A stretch of 64,000 nt of DNA from Finegoldia magna ATCC 29328. GTDB lineage: Bacteria; Bacillota; Clostridia; Tissierellales; Peptoniphilaceae. The notes under the pieces are model-generated. The model ran no database searches. It saw nothing but the letters and a program-made list of their open reading frames with translations, and was not told the origin of the DNA. Positions 51,716 to 61,965 of the stretch are shown here, piece after piece (the stretch's first letter is position 1; each line of letters starts with the position of its first letter). The translations under genes and the position numbers were made by a program. Where the stretch lies: assembly GCF_000010185.1 (NCBI RefSeq), contig NC_010376.1, positions 248,001 to 312,000 of the forward strand, read 5' to 3'.

Positions 51716-52582
51716 ATGAAAAAATCAAAAATGTTACCATATTTATTATTACTACCATGCTTTTTGGTAGTAATAATTCTATATGGCTATCCTATGGTGT
51801 TAACGTTTATTAACTCTTTCAATAAAGTTAATTTACTTACAGGTAGTTCGGATTTTATAGGATTGGCGAATTACAAATCTATTTTTAATGATCCGCAATT
51901 CTATAAAAGTTTATCAGTAACTGTGAAGTACACAGTTATAACAGTATTTTTGAAAATATTTCTAGGTTTTTTACTTGCGTATTTATTATCTAGTAATATT
52001 TTTGCTAAAAAACAATTTAGATTTTTAGTTCTAATTCCTTGGGCTATTCCTCAAGTTGCAGTGTCAACATTGTGGAAATGGATATTAGACGGAAGATACG
52101 GTTATATTAACTACTTCTTTATGAAATTAGGAATTATTAAAAGTCCAATTTTGTTTTTATCAGATCCTAATATTGCGTTATACTGTGCGGCATTTGTAGA
52201 TGCATGGCTAGGAATATCGTTTGTATCAATGATGTTTTTGGCAGCGTTGGAACAAATTCCGACATCTTTGTATGAAGCAAGTGAAATAGACGGAGCGAAC
52301 AAAACAAGACAATTCTTCGATATTACATTACCGGGAATTAGACAAACATTTGTTACAATTTTAATTTTAGTAACTATTTGGACGTTTAATTCATTCAATG
52401 TAATTTATGTATTGACACAAGGTGGACCAATGAGATCTACAGAAACTTTGATAATCAAAATTTACCAAGAAGCTTTCAGTAGATTCAACATAGGTGCAAG
52501 TTCTGCGTTGACAATGATTGTAGTAGTTATCTTGTCGCTAATGACTTTTATTTATTCAAGGAGTATGTTAAATGAGAAATAA
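51716..52582 (+). CDS. Carbohydrate ABC transporter permease (MalF/UgpA type)
   Basis: A 288-residue permease with about six helices. The EAA-type cytoplasmic loop ALEQIPTSLYEASEIDGANK contacts the ATPase. It follows the binding protein by one base and overlaps the second permease by 11 bases. Confidence 0.92.
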   Translation: MKKSKMLPYLLLLPCFLVVIILYGYPMVLTFINSFNKVNLLTGSSDFIGLANYKSIFNDPQFYKSLSVTVKYTVITVFLKIFLGFLLAYLLSSNIFAKKQFRFLVLIPWAIPQVAVSTLWKWILDGRYGYINYFFMKLGIIKSPILFLSDPNIALYCAAFVDAWLGISFVSMMFLAALEQIPTSLYEASEIDGANKTRQFFDITLPGIRQTFVTILILVTIWTFNSFNVIYVLTQGGPMRSTETLIIKIYQEAFSRFNIGASSALTMIVVVILSLMTFIYSRSMLNEK

Positions 52583-53396
52583 AAAGAATGTAAAAAGCAC
52601 AATTATACTAACTATTATTGTAATTTTGCTGCTATTTCCGATAGTGATTTTGGTAAACTCATCATTGAAAACATACAACGAACTAATAACTTGGCCGCCA
52701 AAATTTTTCGATAGTTTTCATTTCGAAAATTACACAAATGTTTTGTCCGGTGACAAATCAATTCTCAAAGAATTTTTCAACAGTTTACAAATTTCTGTAA
52801 TTACGATGTTGATTTGCATTCTAATAGGATCATTGGCAGCTTATTCCGTTACGAGATTTGATTTTAAAGGCAAAAATGCATTCATGAATATAATTCTTGT
52901 GACACAAATGTTTAGTTCCGTAATCGTAGTAAATGCTATGTATATTATTTTTAGGAATTTCAATTTATTAGACACAAAATTGTCTTTGATTATAGCAACG
53001 ACAACTTCTTGTTTGCCAATGACTGTATGGTTGTTGCACTCGTATTTTTCACAAATTCCTATAGATTATGAAGAAGCATCTTGGATGGATGGCGCAAACA
53101 GAATGCGAGGAATAAAAGATGTATTACTTCCTTTATGTTTTCCAGGAATCATAACTGCAGGATTGTTTGCATTTATAGCTGCATGGGGAGATTTGATTTA
53201 TGCGAAATCATTTATAACTTCTCCAGAACTTAGAACAATATCATTGGCACTTACAGATTTCCAAGATTTGTACAAAACTACTTGGGAAACTCAAATGGCA
53301 GCAAGCGTTGTAGCTACACTTCCACCATTTATATTGTTCTTTATGATTCAAAAATATTTGATTAAATCAATGGTTTCACAAGGGGTGAAAGGTTAA
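52572..53396 (+). CDS. Carbohydrate ABC transporter permease (MalG/UgpE type)
   Basis: A 274-residue permease with about six helices and an EAA loop FSQIPIDYEEASWMDGANRM. It pairs with the preceding permease. Its stop TAATG overlaps the start of the DUF4091 gene, so the putative hydrolase is translated with the importer. Confidence 0.92.
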   Translation: MRNKKNVKSTIILTIIVILLLFPIVILVNSSLKTYNELITWPPKFFDSFHFENYTNVLSGDKSILKEFFNSLQISVITMLICILIGSLAAYSVTRFDFKGKNAFMNIILVTQMFSSVIVVNAMYIIFRNFNLLDTKLSLIIATTTSCLPMTVWLLHSYFSQIPIDYEEASWMDGANRMRGIKDVLLPLCFPGIITAGLFAFIAAWGDLIYAKSFITSPELRTISLALTDFQDLYKTTWETQMAASVVATLPPFILFFMIQKYLIKSMVSQGVKG

Positions 53397-55072
53397 TGAT
53401 TAGATTTATACCTTCAACAGTCAGACAAATAGGAATCTCTAAGAATAATTGCGATGAGATAAATGAAAAATTTGCCTTGAAAAACGAAGAGACTGCTGTT
53501 CAAGTTGAACTAGAGCTTCAACAAAAAACATGGATAAATTTGGATAAAGTAATGACTCTTCCTTGGGAAGGCGTAGTTGAGATGTATCGAATCGAGGTTA
53601 ATTCGGATTGCGATTGTAAACTTAGTTTTGAAAAAGATGTGCTAGATGATGATTTGTGTTACAAAAAAGATGCAATTTTAAATAAAAGATCTGGATATCT
53701 TCCAAAAGGCTTCAACAATTTGTGGCTTGATTTAAAATCAGAAAGCTCAGGAAGTCATGAAGTTAATATTAGAATTTTAAAAGCTAGCTCATTTAATGAT
53801 GAAGAGCTTGTTTATGAAAAAAGTTTTAAACTTGAAGTTTCAAATGTAGAAATGCCACAAGAAAATATTTTTTACCTTGATTTGTGGCAACATTTGTCAT
53901 CTCTTGCGAGAGTTTACGATGTTGAATATTATTCTGATGAGCATTTCAAAATTATAGAAAACTTCATGAAGCCACTTGCAAAAGCCGGCCAAAAAGTTTG
54001 CGATGTGATTGTCAGTGATTATTCATGGGCAGGTCAAACATGCAGAATGATTTATGATAATCAATCTAGCTTGTACGAATACAATATTTTAGGTTGCTTC
54101 ATAGAAAATGGCAAATTAAAATTGGATTTTACAAACTTTGATAGATACATTGAGATTTGTCAAAAAGTTGGAATGTGCGACGAGATAGATATTTTCGGCT
54201 TGATTGGGAATTGGGACAGAAAGGATTTTTCTGTAATTTTAAAAGATTTCTGCGAACCGATAAAAGTTCGTGTGTACGATAAGGATTCGGGCAAGTTTAC
54301 ATTTATTAGAAATAAAGAAATGTATGCGGATTACATTGAACAGATTTTTAATCATTTGATTGAAAAAAATTTGTGGAGTATTACACGAGTAATGGCAGAT
54401 CAACCAAAAAACACTACAGATGTGTGTGAATGTGAAGATTTGTTAAGAGAAATCCGCGAAGATGTCAAAATCAAGTACGCTATAATGGATGGAGAATTTT
54501 ACGAAGATTTTACTGGCGATACAGAAAACTTTTCTATTATTTTGGATCAATATATTATGGTTCAAAATGGCGATTTGAAAATGGCTACAGAAGCTAATTT
54601 CCAAAACATGACATGGTATGTTTGCTGGACACCATACAATTTGAATCAGTTTGTAAGAAGTCCTTTGATGGAATCGAGATTGGTAGGATATATGACTTAC
54701 TTATTCGATATGAAGGGATTTTTGAGATGGAATTATTGTCTTTTTCCTGATAGCGACGATTTTCGTTACAGACCAGATGTGTGGGCGTGTGGGGATATGT
54801 TCTTCGTTTATCCAGGAAAAGCTGGAGTGCCAGAAATTAGTTTGCGCTTGAAGCAATTGATGTACGGAAATTACGATTATTCGTTTTTGAGATATTGTGA
54901 ATCCAAATTGGGACGAGATTATGTCTTAGATTTAGTAAAAGATTTTACTGGAGAAATTAGTGATTTGGCATACAATGAACCAACTCGAGAAATCTCTGGA
55001 GGATACAAGGACGATTACGTTTTGATGGAATCCATCAAGAAAAAATTAGCATTAAAATTAGAAAATAAATAG
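53396..55072 (+). CDS. DUF4091 protein, putative glycoside hydrolase
   Basis: A 558-residue protein without a signal peptide, hence cytoplasmic. The N-terminal ~150 residues look beta-rich. From about residue 160 it resembles the TIM-barrel DUF4091 family, related to GH123-type hydrolases (IFYLDLWQHLSSLARVY, SRLVGYMTYLFDMKGFLRWNY and RLKQLMYGNYDYSFLRY). Acidic residues in DGEFYEDF may be catalytic, but this is a guess. Coupling to the sugar importer suggests it processes the imported glycan, perhaps one rich in N-acetylhexosamine. Confidence 0.78.
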   Translation: MIRFIPSTVRQIGISKNNCDEINEKFALKNEETAVQVELELQQKTWINLDKVMTLPWEGVVEMYRIEVNSDCDCKLSFEKDVLDDDLCYKKDAILNKRSGYLPKGFNNLWLDLKSESSGSHEVNIRILKASSFNDEELVYEKSFKLEVSNVEMPQENIFYLDLWQHLSSLARVYDVEYYSDEHFKIIENFMKPLAKAGQKVCDVIVSDYSWAGQTCRMIYDNQSSLYEYNILGCFIENGKLKLDFTNFDRYIEICQKVGMCDEIDIFGLIGNWDRKDFSVILKDFCEPIKVRVYDKDSGKFTFIRNKEMYADYIEQIFNHLIEKNLWSITRVMADQPKNTTDVCECEDLLREIREDVKIKYAIMDGEFYEDFTGDTENFSIILDQYIMVQNGDLKMATEANFQNMTWYVCWTPYNLNQFVRSPLMESRLVGYMTYLFDMKGFLRWNYCLFPDSDDFRYRPDVWACGDMFFVYPGKAGVPEISLRLKQLMYGNYDYSFLRYCESKLGRDYVLDLVKDFTGEISDLAYNEPTREISGGYKDDYVLMESIKKKLALKLENK

Positions 55073-55096
55073 GGCTGTGCGAACGGCCCTTTTTGT
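55070..55096 (+). terminator. Terminator of the sugar importer operon
   Basis: AGGGC pairs with GCCCT around a short CG-rich inner stem, followed by TTTTTGTTTT, overlapping the stop codon of the DUF4091 gene. Confidence 0.75.
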
Positions 55097-55122
55097 TTTG
55101 TGCAAAATGAGATATAAAAAAA

Positions 55123-55163
55123 CAAACACTCATGCTAAAAGTGCATGAGTGTTTGCTATTTTT
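55123..55163. terminator. Bidirectional terminator before the M16C gene end
   Basis: CAAACACTCATGC (55123-55135) pairs perfectly with GCATGAGTGTTTG (55143-55155). T-rich and A-rich runs lie on the two sides, serving the convergent M16C gene. Confidence 0.85.
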
Positions 55164-55176
55164 TTAGTACTCAAAT

Positions 55177-58077
55177 TTATTCCACGTTTATTATTTTGTC
55201 GAAAAGACTTGCATCTTCATCGATTTTTGTGTCGTTACCAACAACAACTAAGTGATTTTCTTTCATTGCTTTTTTGATTATCTGAGCAAATTGTTTCAAA
55301 TCATCTACTGATGTGTGTAGCATGTTTTCAAGATAATTTTCGTAATCTTCAATAGTTCTTCCTGACAAATACATGTTTATCGAACGACTTCCTTTTGTGA
55401 ATGTCGTCATTGGTGGGTTGAATTGGTTCACAGTTCCAATGATGAATTGTTTCATTTCTTTTTCATCGAAGCTCATGTTTTCGACAAATTTATCAATTTG
55501 ATCGTAGATGTCGATTGTGTTTTTGATGTTAGGGTCTCTGTAGGAATATACATACAATATTCCATTCAAGCTAACGCTCATTCCAACTCCGTAAGCGCCG
55601 CCTTTTGCTCTGACTTCGTTGTACAAGAATGAAGTGTTCAATATATTTGTCAACACAGTTATTTTGGAATTGTATTCAAATCCATATTTTTTCAAATCAG
55701 CTGATTTTACAACGTAATTCACATTTGAAGAAGTCTTGTAAGCTTCTTTTAATTTGAAGAATTTTGTTGGAGAAGATTTGATGTCGATTTCTTCTGTGTT
55801 CATTTTTGCAATCAATGATTTTTGTAATTTGGCGAAGAATTTGCTTGCAGAATCTTTTTCGTTGATAATGCTAACGATCATATCGTTTGAATTTACGATT
55901 TTTTCGTAGTAATCTTTTAATTTCTTCAAAGTGATGTCTGCTTTTTCATCGAAATCATTCAACACGTCGCACAATTTTTCGTAGTAACTAATTCCAGAAC
56001 ATTCATCTTCCAATACGCTTTTTTCTGAGAATGATGCCATCGATCTTGTCAATGCGAATTGGTTTCCTGCTTCAAGAATTCTTGTTTTATATTCTTGTTT
56101 CAAGTTTTGAAGTATGTTTTTGAATCTGTTTTTATCTTCAAATTTTACATTAAACAAGTATTCTTCCAAGATTTTAATACATTCGTCTTCTGTTTTTTCT
56201 ATTGTTTTGAAACTAAACACAAAATTAGTTTTCAAATCTTGGCTATTTTTCGTATTACTCAAATGAATAGCAGTGAATATTCCACCTGATGCAAGATATG
56301 TTTGAGTGTATAATTTCTTGTAATCGTAATTTGTAGTATCGCTTAGTCCGATATAATCGGATAGAAGTGACAAATAGAAGTAATCTTTTTGCGAGAACTT
56401 CGACAAATCAAACATAAATGATGCGTAGTGAATGTTTGATGTGAATAGATTTGGATTTAAGAATGTGTAGTTGTCGATTTTCTTTTCGATTCTTTCCACA
56501 TCTTCAAGTTTTGCGTCAATATCGGAAAGTTCCAATGTTGGAATAGTGTCTTTTTGTTCTTTTGTGTCTTCTTCTGATTGAAATTGTTCCAAGTTTTTGT
56601 TCAAATCTACTAATTCATTCAATTCTTCATCGGACAAACTTTCCTTGTATTGTTTTAATTTTTCCTTAACTTCGTTGTCTTTTTTCAAATTAAGACCTGG
56701 TGTTGCCTTCAAAGAAAGTATCAATTTGAAATTGTTGTTTAATAATTTTTCTTCGATGAATTTTTCGTAGTAATCTGTATCGATTAATTTTCTGCATTCT
56801 GCAAGAGTTTCTGAGAATTGCAATTGGTCGTAGTAGCTATCTGAGTACATGAAACTTAGAGCTGATTTTAAGAAATAGATAACTCCTTTTGTGTGGAAAC
56901 TTCCTGCTTCTTTCAAATCGTATTCTAATTTGTTAAGAGTAGAAGTGAGTTCGTCCTTGTCGATTCCGTTTTTCACGATGTTTTCTAATTCTCGTTTAAC
57001 TAATGCTTCAAATTTTTCAGTGTTTTTTACATCTGAGTTCTCAGCGATAACACCCATTGTGATTTCTTGGCCGTAAGATGATACGTTTTCTACAGATTCA
57101 CAGATGTTTTCTTGCAATAATTTTTCTTTGATTATCGCAGATTCGTTGGAGAACAATACATCACTTAAAATAGTTGAAACAAATGCATCTTTTACATTTG
57201 TGATGTGTCCGACATTTGCAGCATATACCAATACATCTTTTCCGTCAGGATTTTCGTCTTTTGATATATTGTATTCGACTTGTACTTTTTTAGCCTTTTC
57301 AAATGGTTTTTGGTAAGGAATTTCTGAGTCGATTTTTTTGTAATCATATTCATCCAAATATTCTGACAAATGATCCAATTCTTCTTCGATATTTCCATTT
57401 CCATAAAAATAAATGAACGAATTTGATGGGTGGTAGTATTTGTCGTGGAATTCCAAGAATTTTTCGTATGTTAAATCTGGAATATTATAAGGATTTCCGC
57501 CCGATGAATGTGCATAAGTTGTGTCTGGGTACAAATATTTGAACAATTCATCGAAAATAATCGTATAAATTGAACTGTAAGAGCCCTTCATTTCGTTGTA
57601 CACTACACCATTGTATTTGATATCATCATCGACATTTTTGATTTCGTAGTGCCATCCTTCTTGGTAGAAAATATTTTTCTTTTCGTAAACAATTGGATTA
57701 AATACTGCATCCAAATAAACGTCCACGAGATTTTTGAAATCCTTGGCGTTACGACTTGCAACAGGATAGCAAGTTTTATCTGGATAAGTTATCGCATTCA
57801 AAAATGTTTGTAGTGAAGATTTTACCAAATCCATAAATGGTTCACGTGTTGTGTATTTTTTTGATCCATTTAATACAGAGTGCTCCATTATGTGAGCGAC
57901 ACCTGTACTATCTTGAGGAATAGTCTTAAAAGCAATTGAAAATACTTTGTTTTCGTCATCGTTAGAAAGCTTCAAAACTTTTGCTTTTGTCTTTTCGTGT
58001 TCGAAAAGAAATGCAGTAGAATTGATATCTGACAATTCTCTTGTATCTATTAATTTAAAATTTTTATAATCTTGCAT
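55177..58077 (-). CDS. M16C zinc metallopeptidase (presequence protease-like)
   Basis: A 966-residue clamshell peptidase with four M16-type domains. The inverted zinc motif HIMEH is at residues 62-66, with the distal Glu in YNEMKGSYSS, and the C-terminal half carries the Arg/Tyr-type substrate clamp region (NEVRAKGGAYGVGMSVS). Such enzymes degrade peptides up to about 70 residues inside the cell, consistent with peptide fermentation. AAAGGAG on the minus strand precedes the ATG. Length and domain order match PreP/Cym1-like bacterial proteins. Confidence 0.93.
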   Translation of the reverse strand: MQDYKNFKLIDTRELSDINSTAFLFEHEKTKAKVLKLSNDDENKVFSIAFKTIPQDSTGVAHIMEHSVLNGSKKYTTREPFMDLVKSSLQTFLNAITYPDKTCYPVASRNAKDFKNLVDVYLDAVFNPIVYEKKNIFYQEGWHYEIKNVDDDIKYNGVVYNEMKGSYSSIYTIIFDELFKYLYPDTTYAHSSGGNPYNIPDLTYEKFLEFHDKYYHPSNSFIYFYGNGNIEEELDHLSEYLDEYDYKKIDSEIPYQKPFEKAKKVQVEYNISKDENPDGKDVLVYAANVGHITNVKDAFVSTILSDVLFSNESAIIKEKLLQENICESVENVSSYGQEITMGVIAENSDVKNTEKFEALVKRELENIVKNGIDKDELTSTLNKLEYDLKEAGSFHTKGVIYFLKSALSFMYSDSYYDQLQFSETLAECRKLIDTDYYEKFIEEKLLNNNFKLILSLKATPGLNLKKDNEVKEKLKQYKESLSDEELNELVDLNKNLEQFQSEEDTKEQKDTIPTLELSDIDAKLEDVERIEKKIDNYTFLNPNLFTSNIHYASFMFDLSKFSQKDYFYLSLLSDYIGLSDTTNYDYKKLYTQTYLASGGIFTAIHLSNTKNSQDLKTNFVFSFKTIEKTEDECIKILEEYLFNVKFEDKNRFKNILQNLKQEYKTRILEAGNQFALTRSMASFSEKSVLEDECSGISYYEKLCDVLNDFDEKADITLKKLKDYYEKIVNSNDMIVSIINEKDSASKFFAKLQKSLIAKMNTEEIDIKSSPTKFFKLKEAYKTSSNVNYVVKSADLKKYGFEYNSKITVLTNILNTSFLYNEVRAKGGAYGVGMSVSLNGILYVYSYRDPNIKNTIDIYDQIDKFVENMSFDEKEMKQFIIGTVNQFNPPMTTFTKGSRSINMYLSGRTIEDYENYLENMLHTSVDDLKQFAQIIKKAMKENHLVVVGNDTKIDEDASLFDKIINVE

Positions 58078-58215
58078 AAAAATCTCCTTTTTTCTTTTTA
58101 ATATATTATATCAAATTGAGAAAACTTAACAAAATCACAATTTATTAAATTTTCGTTTATTTGGGTATAAATAATTGTTAGAAAAATTTACAAATATAAG
58201 TCACAAAACTGTATA

Positions 58216-58224
58216 TGATATAAT
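58216..58224 (+). promoter_or_regulatory. Extended -10 promoter of the exonuclease gene
   Basis: TGATATAAT matches the extended -10 consensus TGnTATAAT; the -35 region is weak. The start codon is 25 bases further. Confidence 0.6.
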
Positions 58225-58248
58225 AAATAACAAATAAGAGGTGAGTAT

Positions 58249-59010
58249 ATGAAATTAATATCATGGAATGTTAACGGATACAGAGCCGTTATGAAAAAAG
58301 GATTTATGGATGCTTTCAATAGTTTGAATGCGGATATTTTTTGTTTACAAGAAATCAAAATGAAAGAAAATCAAATGACTGACGAAATGAACATTGAAGG
58401 TTATCACAGATATTCTTATTCAGCTAACAAAGCCGGTTATTCTGGAACTTTGGTTTACACAAAAGTTGAGCCTATTGGAGTAAGTTATGGGATTGGAATT
58501 GATGAACACGACACTGAAGGACGTGTGATTACTTGTGAATACGAAGATTTTTTCTTGGTGAATGTCTACACTCCAAACTCTAAACAAAAACTAGAACGCT
58601 TGGATTATAGAATGGTGTGGGAAGATGAATTCCACAATTATTTGAATATTTTAAGAGATAGAAAACCTGTAATTGTGTGTGGAGATTTGAATGTCGCTCA
58701 CAATGAAATTGATTTGAAAAATCCACAATCAAACAGACGCTCAGCAGGATTCACCGATGAAGAAAGAAACAAAATGTCACTTTTATTAAATGATGGATAC
58801 ATCGATACATTCAGATATTTTTATCCAGATAAAACTGACGAATATTCGTATTGGTCGTATTTTGCAAAGGCGAGAGAAAGAAACGCTGGTTGGAGAATAG
58901 ATTATTTCTTGGTTAGCGATGATTTGAAGGACAATCTTGTTGATGCGAAAATTCACCAAAGCATAATGGGATCAGACCATTGTCCAGTTGAATTGGAAAT
59001 AAATTTTTAA
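58249..59010 (+). CDS. exoA: Exodeoxyribonuclease III / AP endonuclease
   Basis: A 253-residue enzyme of the ExoIII family. Motifs are ISWNVNGYRA at the N terminus, CLQEIKMKE (metal Glu), NVYTPNS, CGDLNVAH (Asp-Leu-Asn), WRIDYFLVS and the final GSDHCPVELE (catalytic Asp-His). It incises DNA at abasic sites and has 3'-5' exonuclease activity in base excision repair. AGAGGTGAG precedes the ATG; the SDR gene follows after nine bases with its own GGAG. Confidence 0.95.
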   Translation: MKLISWNVNGYRAVMKKGFMDAFNSLNADIFCLQEIKMKENQMTDEMNIEGYHRYSYSANKAGYSGTLVYTKVEPIGVSYGIGIDEHDTEGRVITCEYEDFFLVNVYTPNSKQKLERLDYRMVWEDEFHNYLNILRDRKPVIVCGDLNVAHNEIDLKNPQSNRRSAGFTDEERNKMSLLLNDGYIDTFRYFYPDKTDEYSYWSYFAKARERNAGWRIDYFLVSDDLKDNLVDAKIHQSIMGSDHCPVELEINF

Positions 59011-59019
59011 GGAGAGATT

Positions 59020-59865
59020 ATGAGTAGAAATAGAATTTGGATAAGTGGAGCAGATGGAAAAATCGGAAAAGTATTGCAGAAATATTTGGATCCATTTGAA
59101 GATGAGGTATTGGCAACAGACAAATACATCGTAGATATTGTAAATTCCGATGAAACTTCTATATTTGCAAGAAGAAACAGACCGAATATAATCATCAATT
59201 GTTCTGCATTAACAGATCCTGTATTGTGTCAAGAAAATCCAGACGAGGCTTTCAGAGTAAATGCTTTGGGTGCGAGAAACATGGCAGTTGCAGCGAACAC
59301 TGTGGATGCAAAAATAATTCACATGTCTGCAGACGATGTTTTCAGTGGACAATCCAGAAGTGCATACAGAGAATACGACACTCCACATCCTACGACAATG
59401 TATGGTAAAAGCAAATTGATGGGAGAAAATTTTGTAAGAGAATTCAGCGTGAAACATTTTATTTTGAGAACTAGCTGGTTATTTTCACCAGTAAATCACA
59501 GAGTAGAAGACATTATAAAAGAAGCAATTCAAACAGGAAAAGTTTACGTTCCTAAAGCACAATATTCTTCTCCAACAAGTGCATATCAATTAGCTGAGTT
59601 TATCGTAAAATTGATGGCTACTTACGATTACGGTATTTATCATGCATCATGTGAAGGAGTTGCTAGTAGGAAAGAATTTGCAGAAGAAATCTTGAAAATA
59701 AAAGGAATTGATGCAGAAGTAATCGAAGATGAAAATTTGAGAATAGAAGGTCACAGACCAGATTTTACAGCTTTGGAAAACTTCTTGTTGAACACTTCAC
59801 AAATTTACAAATTCACTGATTGGCAAACTTCTTTGCAAAAATATATCGAAAAAAACAATTTGTAA
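59020..59865 (+). CDS. NAD(P)-dependent SDR, dTDP-4-dehydrorhamnose reductase-like
   Basis: A 281-residue Rossmann-fold protein of the RmlD-like (RfbD) family. The NAD(P) motif WISGADGKIGK, NCSALTDPVLCQENPDEAFRVN and a YGKSKLMGE block with the catalytic Tyr-x3-Lys are clear, as is LRTSWLFSP. RmlD makes dTDP-rhamnose, but no other rhamnose genes are here, so the substrate could be another nucleotide sugar. The gene is just downstream of exoA, probably co-transcribed. Confidence 0.87.
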   Translation: MSRNRIWISGADGKIGKVLQKYLDPFEDEVLATDKYIVDIVNSDETSIFARRNRPNIIINCSALTDPVLCQENPDEAFRVNALGARNMAVAANTVDAKIIHMSADDVFSGQSRSAYREYDTPHPTTMYGKSKLMGENFVREFSVKHFILRTSWLFSPVNHRVEDIIKEAIQTGKVYVPKAQYSSPTSAYQLAEFIVKLMATYDYGIYHASCEGVASRKEFAEEILKIKGIDAEVIEDENLRIEGHRPDFTALENFLLNTSQIYKFTDWQTSLQKYIEKNNL

Positions 59866-59900
59866 TGCAAAATGAATTTTAAGAAAAAGGAAAGATATTT

Positions 59901-61166
59901 ATGAAACAAAAGAAAAAAATGGGACTTACAACTCAAATTTTCATAGGATTATTTTTAGGGTTGTTTGTCGGAATAGTTTTTAATCTATTTGTTCCTTCAT
60001 CATATATAAAAGATACAATTTTGGTAAATGGCGTATTTGATGTATTGGGACAAGGATTTATTAGATTAATGCAAATGCTCGTGGTTCCATTGGTGTTCTT
60101 CTCACTTGTAACTGGCGCTATGAGCATGGGGGATACTAAAAAACTAGGGAAAATAGGAGTTAAAACACTTGTGTTTTATTTGTTCACAACTGCCTTGGCG
60201 ATAACGTTGGCGCTATTATTGGCATCATTTATCAAGCCTGGAGTTGGAATTGATCTTACCAAAGTAAGTCAAGCAGCAGAGGCCAATCCTGCACAAGCTG
60301 TTTCACTAAAAGATACTGTATTGAATTTAATTCCTACAAATCCAATTCGAGCGATGTCTGAAGGAAATATGTTGCAAATAATTTTCTTTGCACTCTTAGT
60401 TGGAATTATTTTGGCAAATTTGGGAGAAAAAGCACACAACGTTGCAAATATTTGCGAAGAGTTCAACGACATCATGATGGATATGACTATGATTGTAATG
60501 AAGTTTGCACCAATTGGTGTATTTGCACTTATCACAAAGACATTCGCAACTTTAGGATTATCAGCTATATTCTCTATGTTAAAGTACATGCTCACAGTAG
60601 TTTTAGGATTGGGACTTCAACTTTTATTAGTGTACATGGTTTTATTGACGATTTTTGCGAAAGTAAATCCATTCAAATTCTTGAAGAAATTCTTCCCGGT
60701 TTTGGGATTCGCATTCTCCACATCATCTTCAAATGCAACAGTGCCAATGAACATAAACAAATTGGAAGAGCTTGGAGTTAGTAGGAAAATTTCTTCATTC
60801 ACAATTCCACTTGGAGCGACAATCAACATGGACGGAACTGCAATCATGCAGGGAGTTGCAGTTGTATTTGCAGCGAACGCTTACGGAATGCAATTGACTC
60901 CACAAAATTTCTTGACAGTAATTGCTGCAGCGACACTTGCATCGGTAGGTACTGCGGGAATTCCTTCAGTTGGGTTGATAACTTTATCCATGGTATTTAA
61001 TTCAATTGGACTTCCGATTTCTGCGATTGCAATGATAATGGGAATAGACAGAATTTTGGATATGATTAGAACAGCGATAAATATCACAGGAGATGCTGTG
61101 TGTACAGTCATCGTCGCTAATAGCTCTGGTGAAGAATATTTCGACAAAGAAAAATTTAATTCGTAA
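59901..61166 (+). CDS. Dicarboxylate/amino acid:cation symporter (DAACS family)
   Basis: A 421-residue carrier of the GltP/GltT family. The serine-rich AFSTSSSNATVPMN re-entrant loop, the PLGATINMDGTAI block, ATLASVGTAGIPS and the late GIDRILDMIRTAINITGD (substrate and Na+ sites) are all intact. It should import glutamate, aspartate or a related dicarboxylate with Na+ or H+. AAAGGAAAG lies upstream of the ATG. A terminator follows. Confidence 0.93.
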   Translation: MKQKKKMGLTTQIFIGLFLGLFVGIVFNLFVPSSYIKDTILVNGVFDVLGQGFIRLMQMLVVPLVFFSLVTGAMSMGDTKKLGKIGVKTLVFYLFTTALAITLALLLASFIKPGVGIDLTKVSQAAEANPAQAVSLKDTVLNLIPTNPIRAMSEGNMLQIIFFALLVGIILANLGEKAHNVANICEEFNDIMMDMTMIVMKFAPIGVFALITKTFATLGLSAIFSMLKYMLTVVLGLGLQLLLVYMVLLTIFAKVNPFKFLKKFFPVLGFAFSTSSSNATVPMNINKLEELGVSRKISSFTIPLGATINMDGTAIMQGVAVVFAANAYGMQLTPQNFLTVIAAATLASVGTAGIPSVGLITLSMVFNSIGLPISAIAMIMGIDRILDMIRTAINITGDAVCTVIVANSSGEEYFDKEKFNS

Positions 61167-61178
61167 ATTATAATAAAT

Positions 61179-61222
61179 GATAAACACTTATAGAATATTT
61201 CAATAAGTGTTTATTTTTTTAT
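61179..61222 (+). terminator. Terminator after the symporter gene
   Basis: ATAAACACTTAT and ATAAGTGTTTAT pair perfectly around an 11-base loop, followed by a T run. Confidence 0.88.
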
Positions 61223-61252
61223 TTGATATAATGAATATAAGGAGGGGTAATT

Positions 61253-61936
61253 TTGAAATTAGAAAATAAACATATCAAAAAAATTGTCGTTATTCTCATT
61301 GTGGTTCTTGCATTTGTATTTATCAAACCACTCAGAGAAGGCGTGACTAACATGTCCAAAGCTTTTAAAGACCTTGAAAGTGTAAAAGCTTACATTAGAT
61401 CGTTCGGAAAGACTGCGGTTGTAATTTCATTCTTGATGATGATTCTTCAATCAATTGCAGCGCCAATTCCAGCTTTCTTCATTACATTTTCTAATGCAGC
61501 AATTTGGGGATGGGTCAGAGGAAGTATATTGTCTTGGACATCTGCAATGGCAGGAGCAGCTCTTTGTTTTGGAATTGCAAGATTTTTGGGAAGAGATATT
61601 GCAGAAAAATTTGCTACAAAAGGAGCATTGAAAGAAGTGGAGGGATTCTTCGACAAATACGGCAAGAACGCTATTTTGGTTGCAAGATTATTGCCATTCG
61701 TTCCATTTGATCCGATAAGTTATGCAGCGGGATTAACACCGATGGGATTTTGGGAATTTTTCATCGCGACAGGAATAGGACAACTTCCAGCTACTTTGAT
61801 TTATTCTTATGCAGCAAGCAAATCCACAAATCCATCTACATGGGTAAAAGGACTTATAATTTTATTTGGAGTGTTTGCGCTTGGAATGTTGATGAAGAGA
61901 ATTTATAACGATAAACAAGCAAAGAAAAATATATAA
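61253..61936 (+). CDS. TVP38/TMEM64 (VTT domain) membrane protein, short form
   Basis: A 227-residue paralogue of the C-terminal half of the protein encoded at 30720; the two share APIPAFxITxSNAAIxGW, SAMAGAALCF and FIATGIGQLPAT. It has about five helices and a basic tail. The TTG start at 61253 follows GGAGGGG. Probable lipid scramblase-type membrane protein; function unproven in bacteria. Confidence 0.88.
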   Translation: MKLENKHIKKIVVILIVVLAFVFIKPLREGVTNMSKAFKDLESVKAYIRSFGKTAVVISFLMMILQSIAAPIPAFFITFSNAAIWGWVRGSILSWTSAMAGAALCFGIARFLGRDIAEKFATKGALKEVEGFFDKYGKNAILVARLLPFVPFDPISYAAGLTPMGFWEFFIATGIGQLPATLIYSYAASKSTNPSTWVKGLIILFGVFALGMLMKRIYNDKQAKKNI

Positions 61937-61965
61937 AAAAGAAAGCCTCAAACTTTCCTAGAAAA

